DNA from: Mucilaginibacter terrae
Lineage (GTDB): Bacteria > Bacteroidota > Bacteroidia > Sphingobacteriales > Sphingobacteriaceae
Direction of reading: 5' to 3'
NCBI RefSeq assembly: GCF_031951985.1
Contig: NZ_JAVLVU010000001.1
Span: 4,650,001 to 4,714,000, forward strand
Length of the DNA: 64,000 nt
Positions 17,136 to 26,885 of the stretch are shown here, in pieces. The notes below the pieces were generated by a model that was not told the origin of the DNA, did not search any database, and saw only the letters and a program-made list of their open reading frames with translations. Each line of letters begins with the position of its first letter. The first letter of the stretch is position 1. The translations under genes and the position numbers were made by a program.

Positions 17136-18247
17136 ATGGCTTTTTCGTAGAGGCGGTATTTTTTGTATGGATCGCCTTTAATGGCTAAAATGGCGTTGTT
17201 GATCAGGTCGTTGCTTTCAAGTGTCCATGATGCTTCGGCATAATCCAATCCTTTACGGCGGTACTCTTTAATAATGGTACCGTACAAACAAGCTTCGATC
17301 CCCATTTTACGGTAACCATCAACCACACCAAGGGTGATGATGCGTATACCTCTTATTTTCTTTTTACCTAACAGTATTTTGAATATGCCGGTAGGCAGTA
17401 AGCGGCCGCGTTTAACTTTGCGTAATATCTGGTTTAAATCGGGCAATGCTAAGCCAAATCCAATGATCTTGCCTTTTTGCTCGGCCAGTATCAGAAAATC
17501 TGGGTCTAACAGCATTTTAAGGTCTTTAGCCAGGTAATCCCATTCCTTATCGTTCATGGGTACAAAGCCAAGGTTTTTATCCCAGGCGGCATTGTATACA
17601 TCACGAATAGCTAATGATTCCTCTTTAAAGTTTTTCATGTTAACCTTGCGGATAACAATATCGTTGCGTTTAAGGCGCTCCTGCAACCTGTCTAACAGCA
17701 TGAACGATTTATCATCATAACCTTCTTTGCCAAAGCTAAAGGCCAACAGATCGACCTTTTTTTGCAAACCGGCTTTTTCAACCAGTTCGGCGTAGTAAGA
17801 GGCGTTGTAGGTCATCATCACCAATGGTGGCGAATCAAATCCTTGCACAAGCAACCCGCAGGTTTCGTTTGTTGAAAAGTTTACCGGACCTATGATGGTG
17901 CTAACTTTCTTATTGCGTAACCATTCCTCAGCGGTATTAAACAGCGTTTTAGCTACTTCGGCATCATTAATACAGTCAAAGAAACCAAAAAAGCCATCGT
18001 TGGCTTTATTAAATTCATTGTGGCTGTTGTTAAGGATAGCAGCTATACGTCCCACTACTTTCTTGCCATCGTAAGCTAAAAAGCATTGCAGTTCGTTATG
18101 CTCATGAAAGGGGTGGGTGGTTAGCAGGTCGCGCTGGGCGATGAATAATTCCGGAACGTAGTTCGGATCACTCTCGTACAGGTCGTGCGGAAAGTCTATA
18201 AAAGCAGCAAGCTCCTTTTTGGAGCTTACTGCGACAATGTTTGTCAT
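17132..18247 (-). CDS. GNAT-type acyltransferase, probable bacterial ceramide synthase
   Basis: 371 residues. The C-terminal half looks like a GNAT fold (ILAEQKGKIIGFGLALPD, then ITLGVVDGYRKMGIEACLYG with the acyl-CoA loop, then AEASWTLESNDLINNAI). The N-terminal half has GPVNFSTNETCGLLVQGF. It overlaps both neighbours by four bases (ATGA junctions), lying between serine palmitoyltransferase and the reductase. Caulobacter bCerS, which N-acylates the sphingoid base, is a GNAT-like protein from such a cluster, so this assignment is an inference from fold plus context. No signal peptide or membrane segment is seen. Confidence 0.7.
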   Translation of the reverse strand: MTNIVAVSSKKELAAFIDFPHDLYESDPNYVPELFIAQRDLLTTHPFHEHNELQCFLAYDGKKVVGRIAAILNNSHNEFNKANDGFFGFFDCINDAEVAKTLFNTAEEWLRNKKVSTIIGPVNFSTNETCGLLVQGFDSPPLVMMTYNASYYAELVEKAGLQKKVDLLAFSFGKEGYDDKSFMLLDRLQERLKRNDIVIRKVNMKNFKEESLAIRDVYNAAWDKNLGFVPMNDKEWDYLAKDLKMLLDPDFLILAEQKGKIIGFGLALPDLNQILRKVKRGRLLPTGIFKILLGKKKIRGIRIITLGVVDGYRKMGIEACLYGTIIKEYRRKGLDYAEASWTLESNDLINNAILAIKGDPYKKYRLYEKAI

Positions 18248-19449
18248 ATTTTTTCTTTAACGGTGGTTACGCCAACTTCTTTAAATGCCCTTGATATTTT
18301 ATCTACGGCCTCATCAATTTGGGCAAACGTGTGAGTTGCCATTAATGAGAAACGCAGCAGGGAAGAATCAGATGGAACGGCCGGAGATACAACCGGGTTC
18401 ACAAACACGCCGTTATCCTGCAATAATTTGGTAACCATAAAGGTTTTATCGTTATCGCGGATGTATATAGGCAGAATAGGGCTTTCAGTTGGGCCAAGGT
18501 CAAAACCTTCATCCAATAAAAGCTTCATGGCATAATTGGTATTATCCCATAACTTGTCAATACGCTCAGGCTCGGTTTCAATAATGTCAAGAGCGGCAAT
18601 AACGCTGGCTACCGAAGCAGGAGGCATACTTGCGCTAAACATTAATGAACGTGCACGGTGCTTTAAATAATCAACAGTTTCATGGTCGGCAGCAATAAAA
18701 CCACCTAAAGAGGCAAACGATTTACTGAAGGTACCCATAATAAGGTCAACATCATCGTTCATGTTAAAGTGCGATGCAGTACCGGCACCTTTGTGTCCAA
18801 TTACACCTAAGCTGTGTGCATCATCAACAAATATATTGGCACCATATTGTTCGGCTAAAACAGCAACTTCGGGTAACTTAACAATGTCACCTTCCATGCT
18901 AAAGATACCATCAACGGCAATAACCTTAACAGCTTCTTCGGGCAGCAGGGCCAGTTTGCGCTGTAAGTCCTGCATATCGTTATGGGCGTATTTAATTACG
19001 CGTGAAAACGACAGGCGGCTACCATCAATTATAGAGGCATGGTCATACTCATCAAGTATTAAATAGTCGTTACGACCGGTAATGCATGATAATACACCAA
19101 GGTTAACCTGAAAGCCTGTGCTAAAAAGTACAGCAGCTTCTTTGCCTACGTAAGCAGCCAAACGGTTTTCCAGCTCGATGTGAATATCAAGTGTACCATT
19201 TAAGAACCTCGATCCTGCACAGCCGGTACCGTATTTATCTACGGCTTTTTTTGAAGCTTCTTTTATTTTTGGATGGTTTGTTAAGCCCAAATATGAGTTT
19301 GAACCAAACATCAGCACCCGTTGCCCATCAATTATTACCTCAGTATCCTGGCCAGATGATATAGGTCTGAAAAAAGGGTAAACACCTTTATCCCTCACAT
19401 CCTTTACGTCAGTAAACTGAGCTATCTTCTCATGTAGTCTCTTGCGCAT
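18244..19449 (-). CDS. spt: Serine palmitoyltransferase
   Basis: 401 residues. Alpha-oxoamine synthase of the PLP-dependent aminotransferase fold that condenses serine with a long-chain acyl-CoA, the first step of sphingolipid synthesis. Visible: FGSNSYLGLTNHP, GTGCAGSRFLNGT, the PLP-stacking DDAHSLGVIG near residue 228, and the Schiff-base lysine in GTFSKSFASLGG near 255. Related enzymes (8-amino-7-oxononanoate synthase, KBL) share these motifs. The short N-terminal part and the coupled acyltransferase and reductase genes favour SPT, and sphingolipids are a hallmark of this group of bacteria. First gene of the minus-strand operon. Confidence 0.85.
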   Translation of the reverse strand: MRKRLHEKIAQFTDVKDVRDKGVYPFFRPISSGQDTEVIIDGQRVLMFGSNSYLGLTNHPKIKEASKKAVDKYGTGCAGSRFLNGTLDIHIELENRLAAYVGKEAAVLFSTGFQVNLGVLSCITGRNDYLILDEYDHASIIDGSRLSFSRVIKYAHNDMQDLQRKLALLPEEAVKVIAVDGIFSMEGDIVKLPEVAVLAEQYGANIFVDDAHSLGVIGHKGAGTASHFNMNDDVDLIMGTFSKSFASLGGFIAADHETVDYLKHRARSLMFSASMPPASVASVIAALDIIETEPERIDKLWDNTNYAMKLLLDEGFDLGPTESPILPIYIRDNDKTFMVTKLLQDNGVFVNPVVSPAVPSDSSLLRFSLMATHTFAQIDEAVDKISRAFKEVGVTTVKEKI

Positions 19450-19813
19450 TTATTAACCCTGCTTAAATTTTTTGTAAAAATACCAATCAAAAAGCTTAAA
19501 ACTTATACTTGATATGTAAATTTTTTAAATATCAAAAGTTAACACATTGTTAATAGTGTGCATTAACCCATAATATTCTATCAGGCAAAGTAATCAAAAA
19601 TTTTGGAAATCTATGTCACAGAATTCAAAAATTGTTTTACAAACTTCACTTTTTAACGGTTTTGTCATTCGATTGCATAATTTGTGTAATATTTTTATTG
19701 AGCCAAAAATTGTAATTATTAAATTGTGCAATATTGTTCTACTCTAATTAGTCTCTAATTAAAAAACTTATGCCCGTGTATTGCGTTCTGCAAATGCACG
19801 GTGCCGTTACTCT
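19450..19813. other. AT-rich divergent promoter region
   Basis: 364 bases between the divergent spt and efflux genes. It is strongly AT-rich; I see no ORF or long palindrome. A sequence CATAATTTGTG near 19676-19686 approaches a plus-strand -7 box. A TTG codon at 19781 is in frame with the efflux gene but the ATG at 19814 is the better start. Confidence 0.4.
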
Positions 19814-21187
19814 ATGAAAAATTATTATCGGGTTTATTTATTACTGTTATTATTATCAGTTCCGTCGGTTATTTTAGCCCAAACTGCAACTGATACTACT
19901 ATTACCAACTTAACCTTACAGCAATGTATTGATTTTGCCCTGCGCAATCAGCCGGGGGTTAGGCAAGCCAATATTGATGAGGAAATCAACGAAAAGGATA
20001 TTCGTATAAGCCTTTCGGCCTGGCTGCCCCAGGTTGCCTCAACAGGAGCCTATCAACACTATTTTCAGCGGTTCAATGCCTTTGGTGCACAAACAGGTAC
20101 CGGCACGGGCACCGGGTCTGGTACCAGCGGAGCCGTACCAGCACAACAACTGGCTATTGCAACCAATGTTTCTAACTTAGGTGTTTCGGCTACCCAGGCT
20201 TTGTATAATAACGAGGTAATGCAGGCATCCAAAGCCTCCAGGTACTCGCGCCAATATTATAAACAGAATACGGTGAGCGCTAAAATTGATGTGGTAACCA
20301 ATGTAAGCAAGGCCTTTTACGATTTACTGCTATCACAGCGCCAGCTGGATATTATTAACCAGGATATTGCCCGCTTGCAGCGTAACCTTAAAGATGCCAA
20401 CTCGCGTTACCAGGCGGGTGTGGTTGATAAAATTGATGCCAAGCAGGCCACCATAGGTTTAAATAACTCCTTAGCCAGCCGCAAGCAGTTGCAGGAAGCT
20501 GTGAACAGCCGCACTGCTTATTTAAAACAGCTGATGGGCTATACGCCGCAAAGACCATTAACCGCACAATACGACTCATTACAACTGGTACGCGAATTGG
20601 CAATTGACACCAACCAGGTATTGAATGTAAATAACCGTATTGAATACACTATGCTCGAAACGCAAAAAAATCTCAATAATGTAAACGTGAGCTATTATAA
20701 ATATGGTTTCCTGCCTTCGGTATCGGCGGTAGGCTCCTATAACCTTCAGTATTTTAATAGCAGCGTTTCAAACTTATATAAAGATGCGTTTCCAACTTCA
20801 TTGGTAGGCCTAAATATATCCATACCTATTTTTCAGGGTACCAAACGCCTGCAAAACCTAAGCAAGGCCCGTTTGCAGGTTAAACGTACTGATCTTGACC
20901 TGGAGAATACCCGAAATGCTATTAATACCGAATACACCCAGGCAATTGCCAACTACAAAAGCAATTTTACCAACTACAAGGCACTGGGTGAAAACGTAGA
21001 GCTGGCCAAAGATGTATACAACGTGGTAAGCTTGCAATATCGCGAAGGCATCAAAACTTACCTCGACCTGATTGTAGCACAAACCGACTTGCGCACGGCA
21101 TCACTTAATTATTATAATGCCTTGTTCCAGTTACTACAAAGCAAGGTTGATCTGCAACGCGCCTTAGGCACATTACCCGTACAGTAA
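19814..21187 (+). CDS. TolC-family outer-membrane efflux protein
   Basis: 457 residues from the ATG at 19814, which opens a signal peptide (MKNYYRVYLLLLLLSVPSVI, cleaved near LAQ). Outer-membrane channel of a tripartite pump. It has the duplicated OEP pattern: LTLQQCIDFALRNQPGVRQANID at the start of the first half and long heptad-like helices (LDIINQDIARLQRNLKDANS; YNVVSLQYREGIKTYLDLIVAQ), with the first and second beta segments between. A Gly/Thr-rich insertion (GTGTGTGSGTSG near residue 98) is low complexity. Adaptor and RND genes follow, so it is the first gene of an efflux operon. Confidence 0.9.
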   Translation: MKNYYRVYLLLLLLSVPSVILAQTATDTTITNLTLQQCIDFALRNQPGVRQANIDEEINEKDIRISLSAWLPQVASTGAYQHYFQRFNAFGAQTGTGTGTGSGTSGAVPAQQLAIATNVSNLGVSATQALYNNEVMQASKASRYSRQYYKQNTVSAKIDVVTNVSKAFYDLLLSQRQLDIINQDIARLQRNLKDANSRYQAGVVDKIDAKQATIGLNNSLASRKQLQEAVNSRTAYLKQLMGYTPQRPLTAQYDSLQLVRELAIDTNQVLNVNNRIEYTMLETQKNLNNVNVSYYKYGFLPSVSAVGSYNLQYFNSSVSNLYKDAFPTSLVGLNISIPIFQGTKRLQNLSKARLQVKRTDLDLENTRNAINTEYTQAIANYKSNFTNYKALGENVELAKDVYNVVSLQYREGIKTYLDLIVAQTDLRTASLNYYNALFQLLQSKVDLQRALGTLPVQ

Positions 21188-21211
21188 ACATTGATTTAAG
21201 AAACAGAATTT

Positions 21212-22369
21212 ATGAAAACAATATATACCTTATCAGCCATTCCGTTAGCCTTATTGTTATGGACGGGTTGTAAAAATAAAAACCAGAATACCGCTGCTGC
21301 CGCTCCGCCGGCCACCCCGGTAAATGTTACTGAAGCTAAAACCATGAACTCGGTTTATTACGACCAGTACCAGGGCACAGTAACTGCATTAAATAGTGTT
21401 GAACTGCGCGCTCAGGTGGCTGGTTTTATTACCGGCATATTTTTTAAAGAAGGTGAGGTGGTGCCTAAAGGAAAACTGCTTTATGAAATTGACCGCCGCA
21501 ATTACGAAGCCGCTTATCAACAGGCAAAAGCAAATTTATCAAGTGCGCAAGCTAATTTGGTGCGCTCGCAAAAAGATGCCGACCGTTACTCGTTCCTGTT
21601 AAAGCAGGATGCGGTAGCGCGTCAAACTTACGACCAATCGGTAGCTACTTTGGCAACAGCACAGGCGCAGGTAGCATCGGCCAAAGCAGGTGTTACTACG
21701 GCATTAACTAACTTATCGTACTCACGTATTACCGCGCCGTTTACCGGTCGTATAGGTATATCGCAGGTACGTTTAGGTGCACAGGTAACGCCTGGCACAA
21801 CTTTGTTAAACACCATATCGAGCGAAAAGCCGATTGGGGTTGACATTGTGATAAATGAACAGGCAGTTGACCGTTTTTACGATCTGCAAAAACATACTAC
21901 CGATTCTACTTTCAAGCTAAAATTGAGCAATGGCAGCATGTATAATCAAAAAGGCCATATCTACGCTATCGACCGCGGGGTGAACAGTCTTACCGGTTCG
22001 GTTAAAGTGCGTGTGCAGTTTCCAAATCCGCAGGATAGCCTGCGCGACGGTATGAGTGCTGTGCTGAACGTGTTGAACGATCAATCGGGGGAGCGTGTAC
22101 AAATACCATTTAAGGCCGTAACCGAGCAAATGGGCGAGTACTTTGTGTTTTTACAAGCCGATACCGTTGCCAAACAGCAAAAAGTAATCCTCGGTCCACG
22201 TATTGGCGACAATACCGTAGTAATGGATGGCCTTAAAGCCGGTGACAAGGTAATTACCGAAGGTTTTCAACGTTTGCGCGATGGTGGCAAAATTACCATT
22301 GGTATGCCGGCGGCGCAGGGTGCAGCGGGTGCACAAGGTGGTGGTAAGGCAGAGGAAAAAAAGAAGTAA
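21212..22369 (+). CDS. RND efflux periplasmic adaptor, lipoprotein
   Basis: 385 residues, membrane fusion protein of the AcrA/MexA family that links the RND pump to the TolC-like channel. Signal with lipobox (LLWTGC, Cys near residue 20). Then a biotinyl-lipoyl-like domain (VELRAQVAGFITGIFFKEGEVVPKGKLL), an alpha-hairpin (ANLSSAQANLVRSQKDADRY ... VASAKAGVTTAL), the second lipoyl half with SYSRITAPFTGRIG, and the beta-barrel and membrane-proximal domains. Ala/Gly-rich and Lys tails at both ends. Starts 24 bases after the channel gene stop. Confidence 0.93.
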   Translation: MKTIYTLSAIPLALLLWTGCKNKNQNTAAAAPPATPVNVTEAKTMNSVYYDQYQGTVTALNSVELRAQVAGFITGIFFKEGEVVPKGKLLYEIDRRNYEAAYQQAKANLSSAQANLVRSQKDADRYSFLLKQDAVARQTYDQSVATLATAQAQVASAKAGVTTALTNLSYSRITAPFTGRIGISQVRLGAQVTPGTTLLNTISSEKPIGVDIVINEQAVDRFYDLQKHTTDSTFKLKLSNGSMYNQKGHIYAIDRGVNSLTGSVKVRVQFPNPQDSLRDGMSAVLNVLNDQSGERVQIPFKAVTEQMGEYFVFLQADTVAKQQKVILGPRIGDNTVVMDGLKAGDKVITEGFQRLRDGGKITIGMPAAQGAAGAQGGGKAEEKKK

Positions 22370-22385
22370 TAAACTTAATATATAA

Positions 22386-22476
22386 GCTGTCATTTCGAAC
22401 GATAGAGAGAAATCTTTTCAAGGCCGTTAGCTTGTCAGTGTGAAAAGATCTCTCGTTTCCTCGAGATGACATAGCT
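22386..22476. repeat. Palindromic repeat inside the efflux operon
   Basis: AGCTGTCATTTCGAACGAT... on the left and ...CCTCGAGATGACATAGCT on the right, with inner arms AAATCTTTTCA and TGAAAAGAT. Same family as the ends of the GIY-YIG element at 60144-60591, but with only about 20 bases between the arms. It lies between the adaptor and pump genes of one operon, so it would form a large hairpin in the mRNA. Confidence 0.8.
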
Positions 22477-22535
22477 GAAATTTAATCAGCCTCAAATATT
22501 CGTGCTTTTAAGCAAGGAATTAAAATAAGGAAATA

Positions 22536-25500
22536 ATGATTGCAGATGTATTTATAAAAAGGCCGGTTACCGCTATCGTTATTTCGATAGTGATCGTGGT
22601 GGTTGGTATATTATCAATAACCAGCCTGGCTATAGGGCAATACCCTGATATTACGCCGCCCACGGTGCAGGTAACCGGTACCTATACCGGTGCCGATGCG
22701 CTTACAGTTGAGCAAACGGTGGCAACCCCCGTTGAGGTGCAGGTAAACGGTACGCCGGGTATGACCTACCTGCAAAGTAACAGTACCAGCAACGGGCAAA
22801 TGAGCATGACGGTAAACTTTGAGGTAGGTACCGATATTAATATTGCCGCCCTCGACGTGCAAAACCGTGTGAGTATTGCCCAGCCAACTTTACCGCAAGA
22901 GGTGCAGCGTTTGGGTTTAACGGTGCGTAAACGTAACCCCAGCATTTTAATGCTGGTGGCCATGTACTCGCCTAAAGGCACACACGATGTAACTTATATT
23001 GACAATTATACCAACGTGTTTGTGCGCGATGCATTATTGCGTACCAAAGGCGTGGGCGACGTGTTTACCCGTGCCGATGACTTTAGTATGCGTATTTGGC
23101 TCAAGCCCGATAAGCTGGCCTCATACGGTATGACCGCCGCCGAGGTAACCGCTGCCCTGCAAGAGCAAAACGTGCAGGTAGCCGCCGGTACCGTAGGTGC
23201 GCCGCCACAGCTTAAAGGACAAACCTTTGAGTATACCGTACTTACCAAAGGCCGCTTGGTTAAGCCCGAGGAGTTTGAGAATATTATTGTACGTACACAA
23301 CCTAATACCGGAGCGTTGGTGCATTTAAAAGATGTAGCCCGTGTACAGTTAGGTAAATTTAATTACAGCGGTAACTCCTTTGTGGATGGCAAGCGTGCCT
23401 CATACCTGCTGGTTTACCAGGCGCCAAACAGCAACTCGCTCGAAACTGCCGAGGGTGTAACTGCAACCATGGAACAACTGAAGAAAACCTTCCCGGCCGA
23501 TGTGGATTACGTGGTGCCGTTCGAATCGGTTACCGTGGTTAAGGTATCGGTAGAGGAGGTGATCCATACACTGGTTGAGGCTTTGGCTTTGGTTGTATTG
23601 GTGGTATTCCTGTTCCTGCAAAGCTGGAGGGCAACCTTAATACCTGTGCTGGCTATCCCGGTATCTATTATAGGTACGTTCATCTTCTTTATCCCATTAG
23701 GCTTTACTATTAATACCCTAACCTTATTTGGTTTTGTATTGGCTATAGGTATTGTGGTAGATGATGCCATTGTAGTGGTAGAGGCCGTGCAGCATTATAT
23801 GGATGAGGAGGGCATGACGCCGCAAGAGGCAACCAAGCACGCCATGAAAGATATATCGGCCCCGGTAATAGCCATTGCGCTTATCCTGGCGGCGGTATTT
23901 GTGCCGGTGGGTTTTGTGCCGGGTATTGTGGGCAGGCTGTACCAACAGTTCGCCATCACTATTGCAATATCGGTGTTAATCTCGGCTTTCGTAGCCTTAT
24001 CATTAACCCCGGCCTTGTGTACAATTATGCTCAGGCCGCACAAGATCGATGAAAACTCTAAAGGCTGGTTAGACAGGTTCTTCCACAAGTTTAACGTATG
24101 GTTTGGCCGTGTAACCGAAAAGTATGGCAACGGCGTACACAAGAGCATCAAGGCCTCGCGCTTTGTAGTTATTATACTCATCTGTATCATCGTAGGCACG
24201 GTGCTTTTGTTTAAAGGTAAGCCTTCTGGCTTCTTACCAATTGAAGATGAAGGCCGTATTTATGTTACTTATGATTTACCAGAGGGCTCATCAACCGAGC
24301 GTACGGTTACAGTGCTTAAAAACATGATGGCCACCATTGATAGCATTCCGGGCATAGGCCATTATGCTGCATTGGGAGGTTTAAACGCGGTAAACTTTGC
24401 CAGTAAGTCAAACAGCGCCACCATCTTCGTACAGCTTAAACCCTGGGATGAGCGTAAAGGCGATGGTGAGGATGCTACCGGCATTGTAGCTAACCTGCAA
24501 AAACGTTTAGCCAGGTATAAGGAAGCCAACGTGGTTGTAATTCAACCGCCGGCCATTCCGGGCTTGGGTAATACTGCAGGTTTCTCGTTTATATTAGAGG
24601 AAAAACAAGCCGGGGGTGATATTAAAAACTTTGAGAAAACTCTGCAAGGCTTTATTGCTGCGCTGGGTCAGCGTAAAGAAATTGCGCGTTCATTCTCGTT
24701 CTTTACAGCCCGTACACCGGCCTATCAGTTAACGGTCGACCGTGAGAAGGCCAAACGCCTGGGTGTGCAAATATCTGATATTAACAGTGCCCTGCAAACC
24801 TACCTGGGTAGTACTTATATTAACGACTTTACCATTTACGGCCGTAACTTCCGCGTGGTGGCCCAGGCCGATACCTCGTACCGTACCAGCATTCAAAACC
24901 TGGGGCAGTTTTTTGTGCGTAACTCAACCGGTACCATGGTGCCGCTGAGCACGGTAACCTCTTACAAGGTGATCGAAAATGCACCGCTCATATCGCACTA
25001 CAACCTGTTCCGCTCGGCCGAGATAAACGGTAGCCCTGCGCCTGGTTACAGTAGTGGTGATGCCATTAAAGCCCTGCAAGAAACCGCAGCTCAATATCTT
25101 CCTGAAGGTTATGGCTACGAGTTTTCGGGTCTGAGCCGTGAGGAGTTGCTTTCGGGATCAAAAACGGTGTACATCTTTGCCTTGTCTATAGGTTTTGTGT
25201 TCCTGTTCCTTGCGGCATTGTATGAGAGTTGGTCGGTGCCTTTCTCTGTAATGCTGGCTGTGCCTTTGGGAGCGTTCGGTGCTATTGTGGCCTTAACGTT
25301 TTTGCCTAAGCTTACCAATAACGTGTATGCGCAAATTGGTTTGATCACGCTCATCGGTCTGTCGGCCAAAAATGCCATCCTGATCGTGGAGTTTGCCAAG
25401 GAGCGGGTAGATGCCGGGCACGGGCTCGAAAAATCGGTACTGGAAGCGGTTAGGCTGCGTTTACGCCCAATCATCATGACCTCGCTGGCCTTTATATTGG

Positions 25501-25712
25501 GTGTGGTTCCGTTAATGATGGCTGCCGGTGCAGGTGCCGAGGCTCGTAAAACCATTGGCTGGACGGTGTTTGGTGGTATGTTGGCCGCAACTTCACTGGC
25601 GGTATTCGTGGTGCCGGTATTGTACTATATCATCACCAAGTTTGCCTATGGCGATAAGAAGCTGGCAGAGCTGGAGCAAAACCGTGCAGATAATGGCGGT
25701 GAGCATCATTAA
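22536..25712 (+). CDS. RND multidrug efflux pump, HAE-1 family
   Basis: 1058 residues, full-length AcrB-type proton-driven drug exporter of the inner membrane. The N-terminus MIADVFIKRPVTAIVISIVI is diagnostic (FIxRP then the first membrane helix). Charged residues of the proton relay are in the fourth helix (VLAIGIVVDDAIVVVEAVQ, two Asp). The second half has PLGAFGAIVALTF and IGLSAKNAILIVEFAKE. About twelve membrane helices and two large periplasmic loops are expected. Substrate cannot be read from sequence; the HAE-1 type suggests hydrophobic drugs or bile-like compounds. A terminator follows. Confidence 0.95.
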   Translation: MIADVFIKRPVTAIVISIVIVVVGILSITSLAIGQYPDITPPTVQVTGTYTGADALTVEQTVATPVEVQVNGTPGMTYLQSNSTSNGQMSMTVNFEVGTDINIAALDVQNRVSIAQPTLPQEVQRLGLTVRKRNPSILMLVAMYSPKGTHDVTYIDNYTNVFVRDALLRTKGVGDVFTRADDFSMRIWLKPDKLASYGMTAAEVTAALQEQNVQVAAGTVGAPPQLKGQTFEYTVLTKGRLVKPEEFENIIVRTQPNTGALVHLKDVARVQLGKFNYSGNSFVDGKRASYLLVYQAPNSNSLETAEGVTATMEQLKKTFPADVDYVVPFESVTVVKVSVEEVIHTLVEALALVVLVVFLFLQSWRATLIPVLAIPVSIIGTFIFFIPLGFTINTLTLFGFVLAIGIVVDDAIVVVEAVQHYMDEEGMTPQEATKHAMKDISAPVIAIALILAAVFVPVGFVPGIVGRLYQQFAITIAISVLISAFVALSLTPALCTIMLRPHKIDENSKGWLDRFFHKFNVWFGRVTEKYGNGVHKSIKASRFVVIILICIIVGTVLLFKGKPSGFLPIEDEGRIYVTYDLPEGSSTERTVTVLKNMMATIDSIPGIGHYAALGGLNAVNFASKSNSATIFVQLKPWDERKGDGEDATGIVANLQKRLARYKEANVVVIQPPAIPGLGNTAGFSFILEEKQAGGDIKNFEKTLQGFIAALGQRKEIARSFSFFTARTPAYQLTVDREKAKRLGVQISDINSALQTYLGSTYINDFTIYGRNFRVVAQADTSYRTSIQNLGQFFVRNSTGTMVPLSTVTSYKVIENAPLISHYNLFRSAEINGSPAPGYSSGDAIKALQETAAQYLPEGYGYEFSGLSREELLSGSKTVYIFALSIGFVFLFLAALYESWSVPFSVMLAVPLGAFGAIVALTFLPKLTNNVYAQIGLITLIGLSAKNAILIVEFAKERVDAGHGLEKSVLEAVRLRLRPIIMTSLAFILGVVPLMMAAGAGAEARKTIGWTVFGGMLAATSLAVFVVPVLYYIITKFAYGDKKLAELEQNRADNGGEHH

Positions 25713-25738
25713 TAATTAGATAAAAATTCAAGATAGGG

Positions 25739-25770
25739 AAGAGGCTTCGGTAACGAAGCCTCTTTTTTTG
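25739..25770 (+). terminator. Terminator of efflux operon
   Basis: GAGGCTTCG/CGAAGCCTC with a four-base loop followed by seven T, 27 bases after the pump stop. Confidence 0.92.
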
Positions 25771-25772
25771 TT

Positions 25773-26278
25773 ACCGGAAGTTTTTTGGCCCAAGTATGTA
25801 GCAGCGGGGAGAGCAGTGGCTACTTGAGCCTTATCCAGAAATTGCTAACATTTATATAATTCCGGAAACCTTCAATTCAGTAATTCTAACTGTCACTAAA
25901 CATTATCTCTATCATGAAATAGCTTCAGTTTTATAAGTAAACCTATCAACTGTATGCTTAAACTGACAATATACATGATATAAAAACAGGACAGTTAAGT
26001 ATATGCTGTCAGGGTTTTGGCACCGCCTATGAGTTTGTACTGCTTTTAACATTCAGATGATGATAGATGGAATATGTGAAATTTGGCTAAAAAAATGGCT
26101 GAACATCAATTTGATAGCATTTTTACAATGTTAATAACTTTTTGCTTTGGTTCTTGAATTGAGCATGATCTAACCTGAAATGGCATGTTAACATAGTGTT
26201 AATGGCAAAGTATTTGATAATCGGTGTGTGTACAATTTTGTACGTGACTTAAAATCACAAGATCTAAGAAAAACGATT
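25773..26278. other. 506-base gap without a recognisable gene
   Basis: No ORF of gene-like quality on either strand. One imperfect inverted repeat, CTGACAATATAC and GTATATGCTGTCAG at about 25966-26013, could form a hairpin. The last 150 bases are AT-rich and probably hold the promoter of the next gene, but I could not identify a clean TAnnTTTG box. Confidence 0.5.
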
Positions 26279-26827
26279 ATGAAAAAGTTAACTAAAATAG
26301 TAGCAGCAGCTTCTTTTGCCGTTGCAACTTTATTTGCATCAAATGTTGTTAAAGCCCAATCACGCACCGCAGCTAACGACTGGCGTTTAGGTATAGGTGT
26401 TGAAGCTGGCGTACCAACTGGAAATGCACATGATGGTTCTAATTTTGCGTTAGGTGGTACTGCACGTTTACAATACGGTGCTGCGCAAAATGTAGCGCTT
26501 ACACTTACCTCAGGTTTTTATAACTTTTTTGGTAAAGAAATAGGCAATACAAACTTTAAAACCGAAAGCTTGGGCGTGATACCTGTTAAAGCTGGTATTA
26601 AAGCATACACTACAGGTGGTTTCTATTTTTCTGGTGAAGTTGGTGCCGGATTTGAAACCAAAAGCCGTTACTTAAATGGTGATAAAGACACTAAACTGAT
26701 TTTATCTCCAGGTGTGGGTTATTCATGGAGCAACGTTGATTTAGGCGTGCGTTATGAGAACTTCTCGGGTCAGAGCAATAACTATGGTATGGTTGCAGCT
26801 CGCCTGGCTTATGGATTTAAATTGTAA
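26279..26827 (+). CDS. Small outer-membrane beta-barrel protein
   Basis: 182 residues from the ATG at 26279, which opens a signal peptide (KIVAAASFAVATLFASNVVKAQ). The mature chain alternates polar and hydrophobic residues in about eight strands (LGIGVEAGVPTG, GGTARLQYG, VALTLTSGFYNFF, IPVKAGIKAY, FYFSGEVGAGFE, LGVRYENF) and ends in AARLAYGFKL, with the C-terminal aromatic/hydrophobic strand typical of outer-membrane barrels. It resembles the next gene in size, order of strands and wording (VKAGIKAY.. versus LRLGAKAY..), so the two are tandem paralogues. Role unknown. Confidence 0.85.
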   Translation: MKKLTKIVAAASFAVATLFASNVVKAQSRTAANDWRLGIGVEAGVPTGNAHDGSNFALGGTARLQYGAAQNVALTLTSGFYNFFGKEIGNTNFKTESLGVIPVKAGIKAYTTGGFYFSGEVGAGFETKSRYLNGDKDTKLILSPGVGYSWSNVDLGVRYENFSGQSNNYGMVAARLAYGFKL

Positions 26828-26849
26828 TATTCTTAAAACTTAAAGTTGT

Positions 26850-26885
26850 AAGGGCCTGTGTTTTAAACACAGGCCCTTATTTGTT
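26850..26885 (+). terminator. Terminator
   Basis: AAGGGCCTGTGT and ACACAGGCCCTT (12 bp, perfect) followed by ATTTGTT, 22 bases after the stop. Confidence 0.88.

Noticed and set aside
19450..19813. Clear promoter pair for spt and the efflux operon
   Set aside because: No exact TAnnTTTG box with a -33 element was found on either strand; only a weak candidate near 19676.
23507..25555. Several long frames antisense to the RND pump gene
   Set aside because: Shadows of a long conserved gene with biased third positions.
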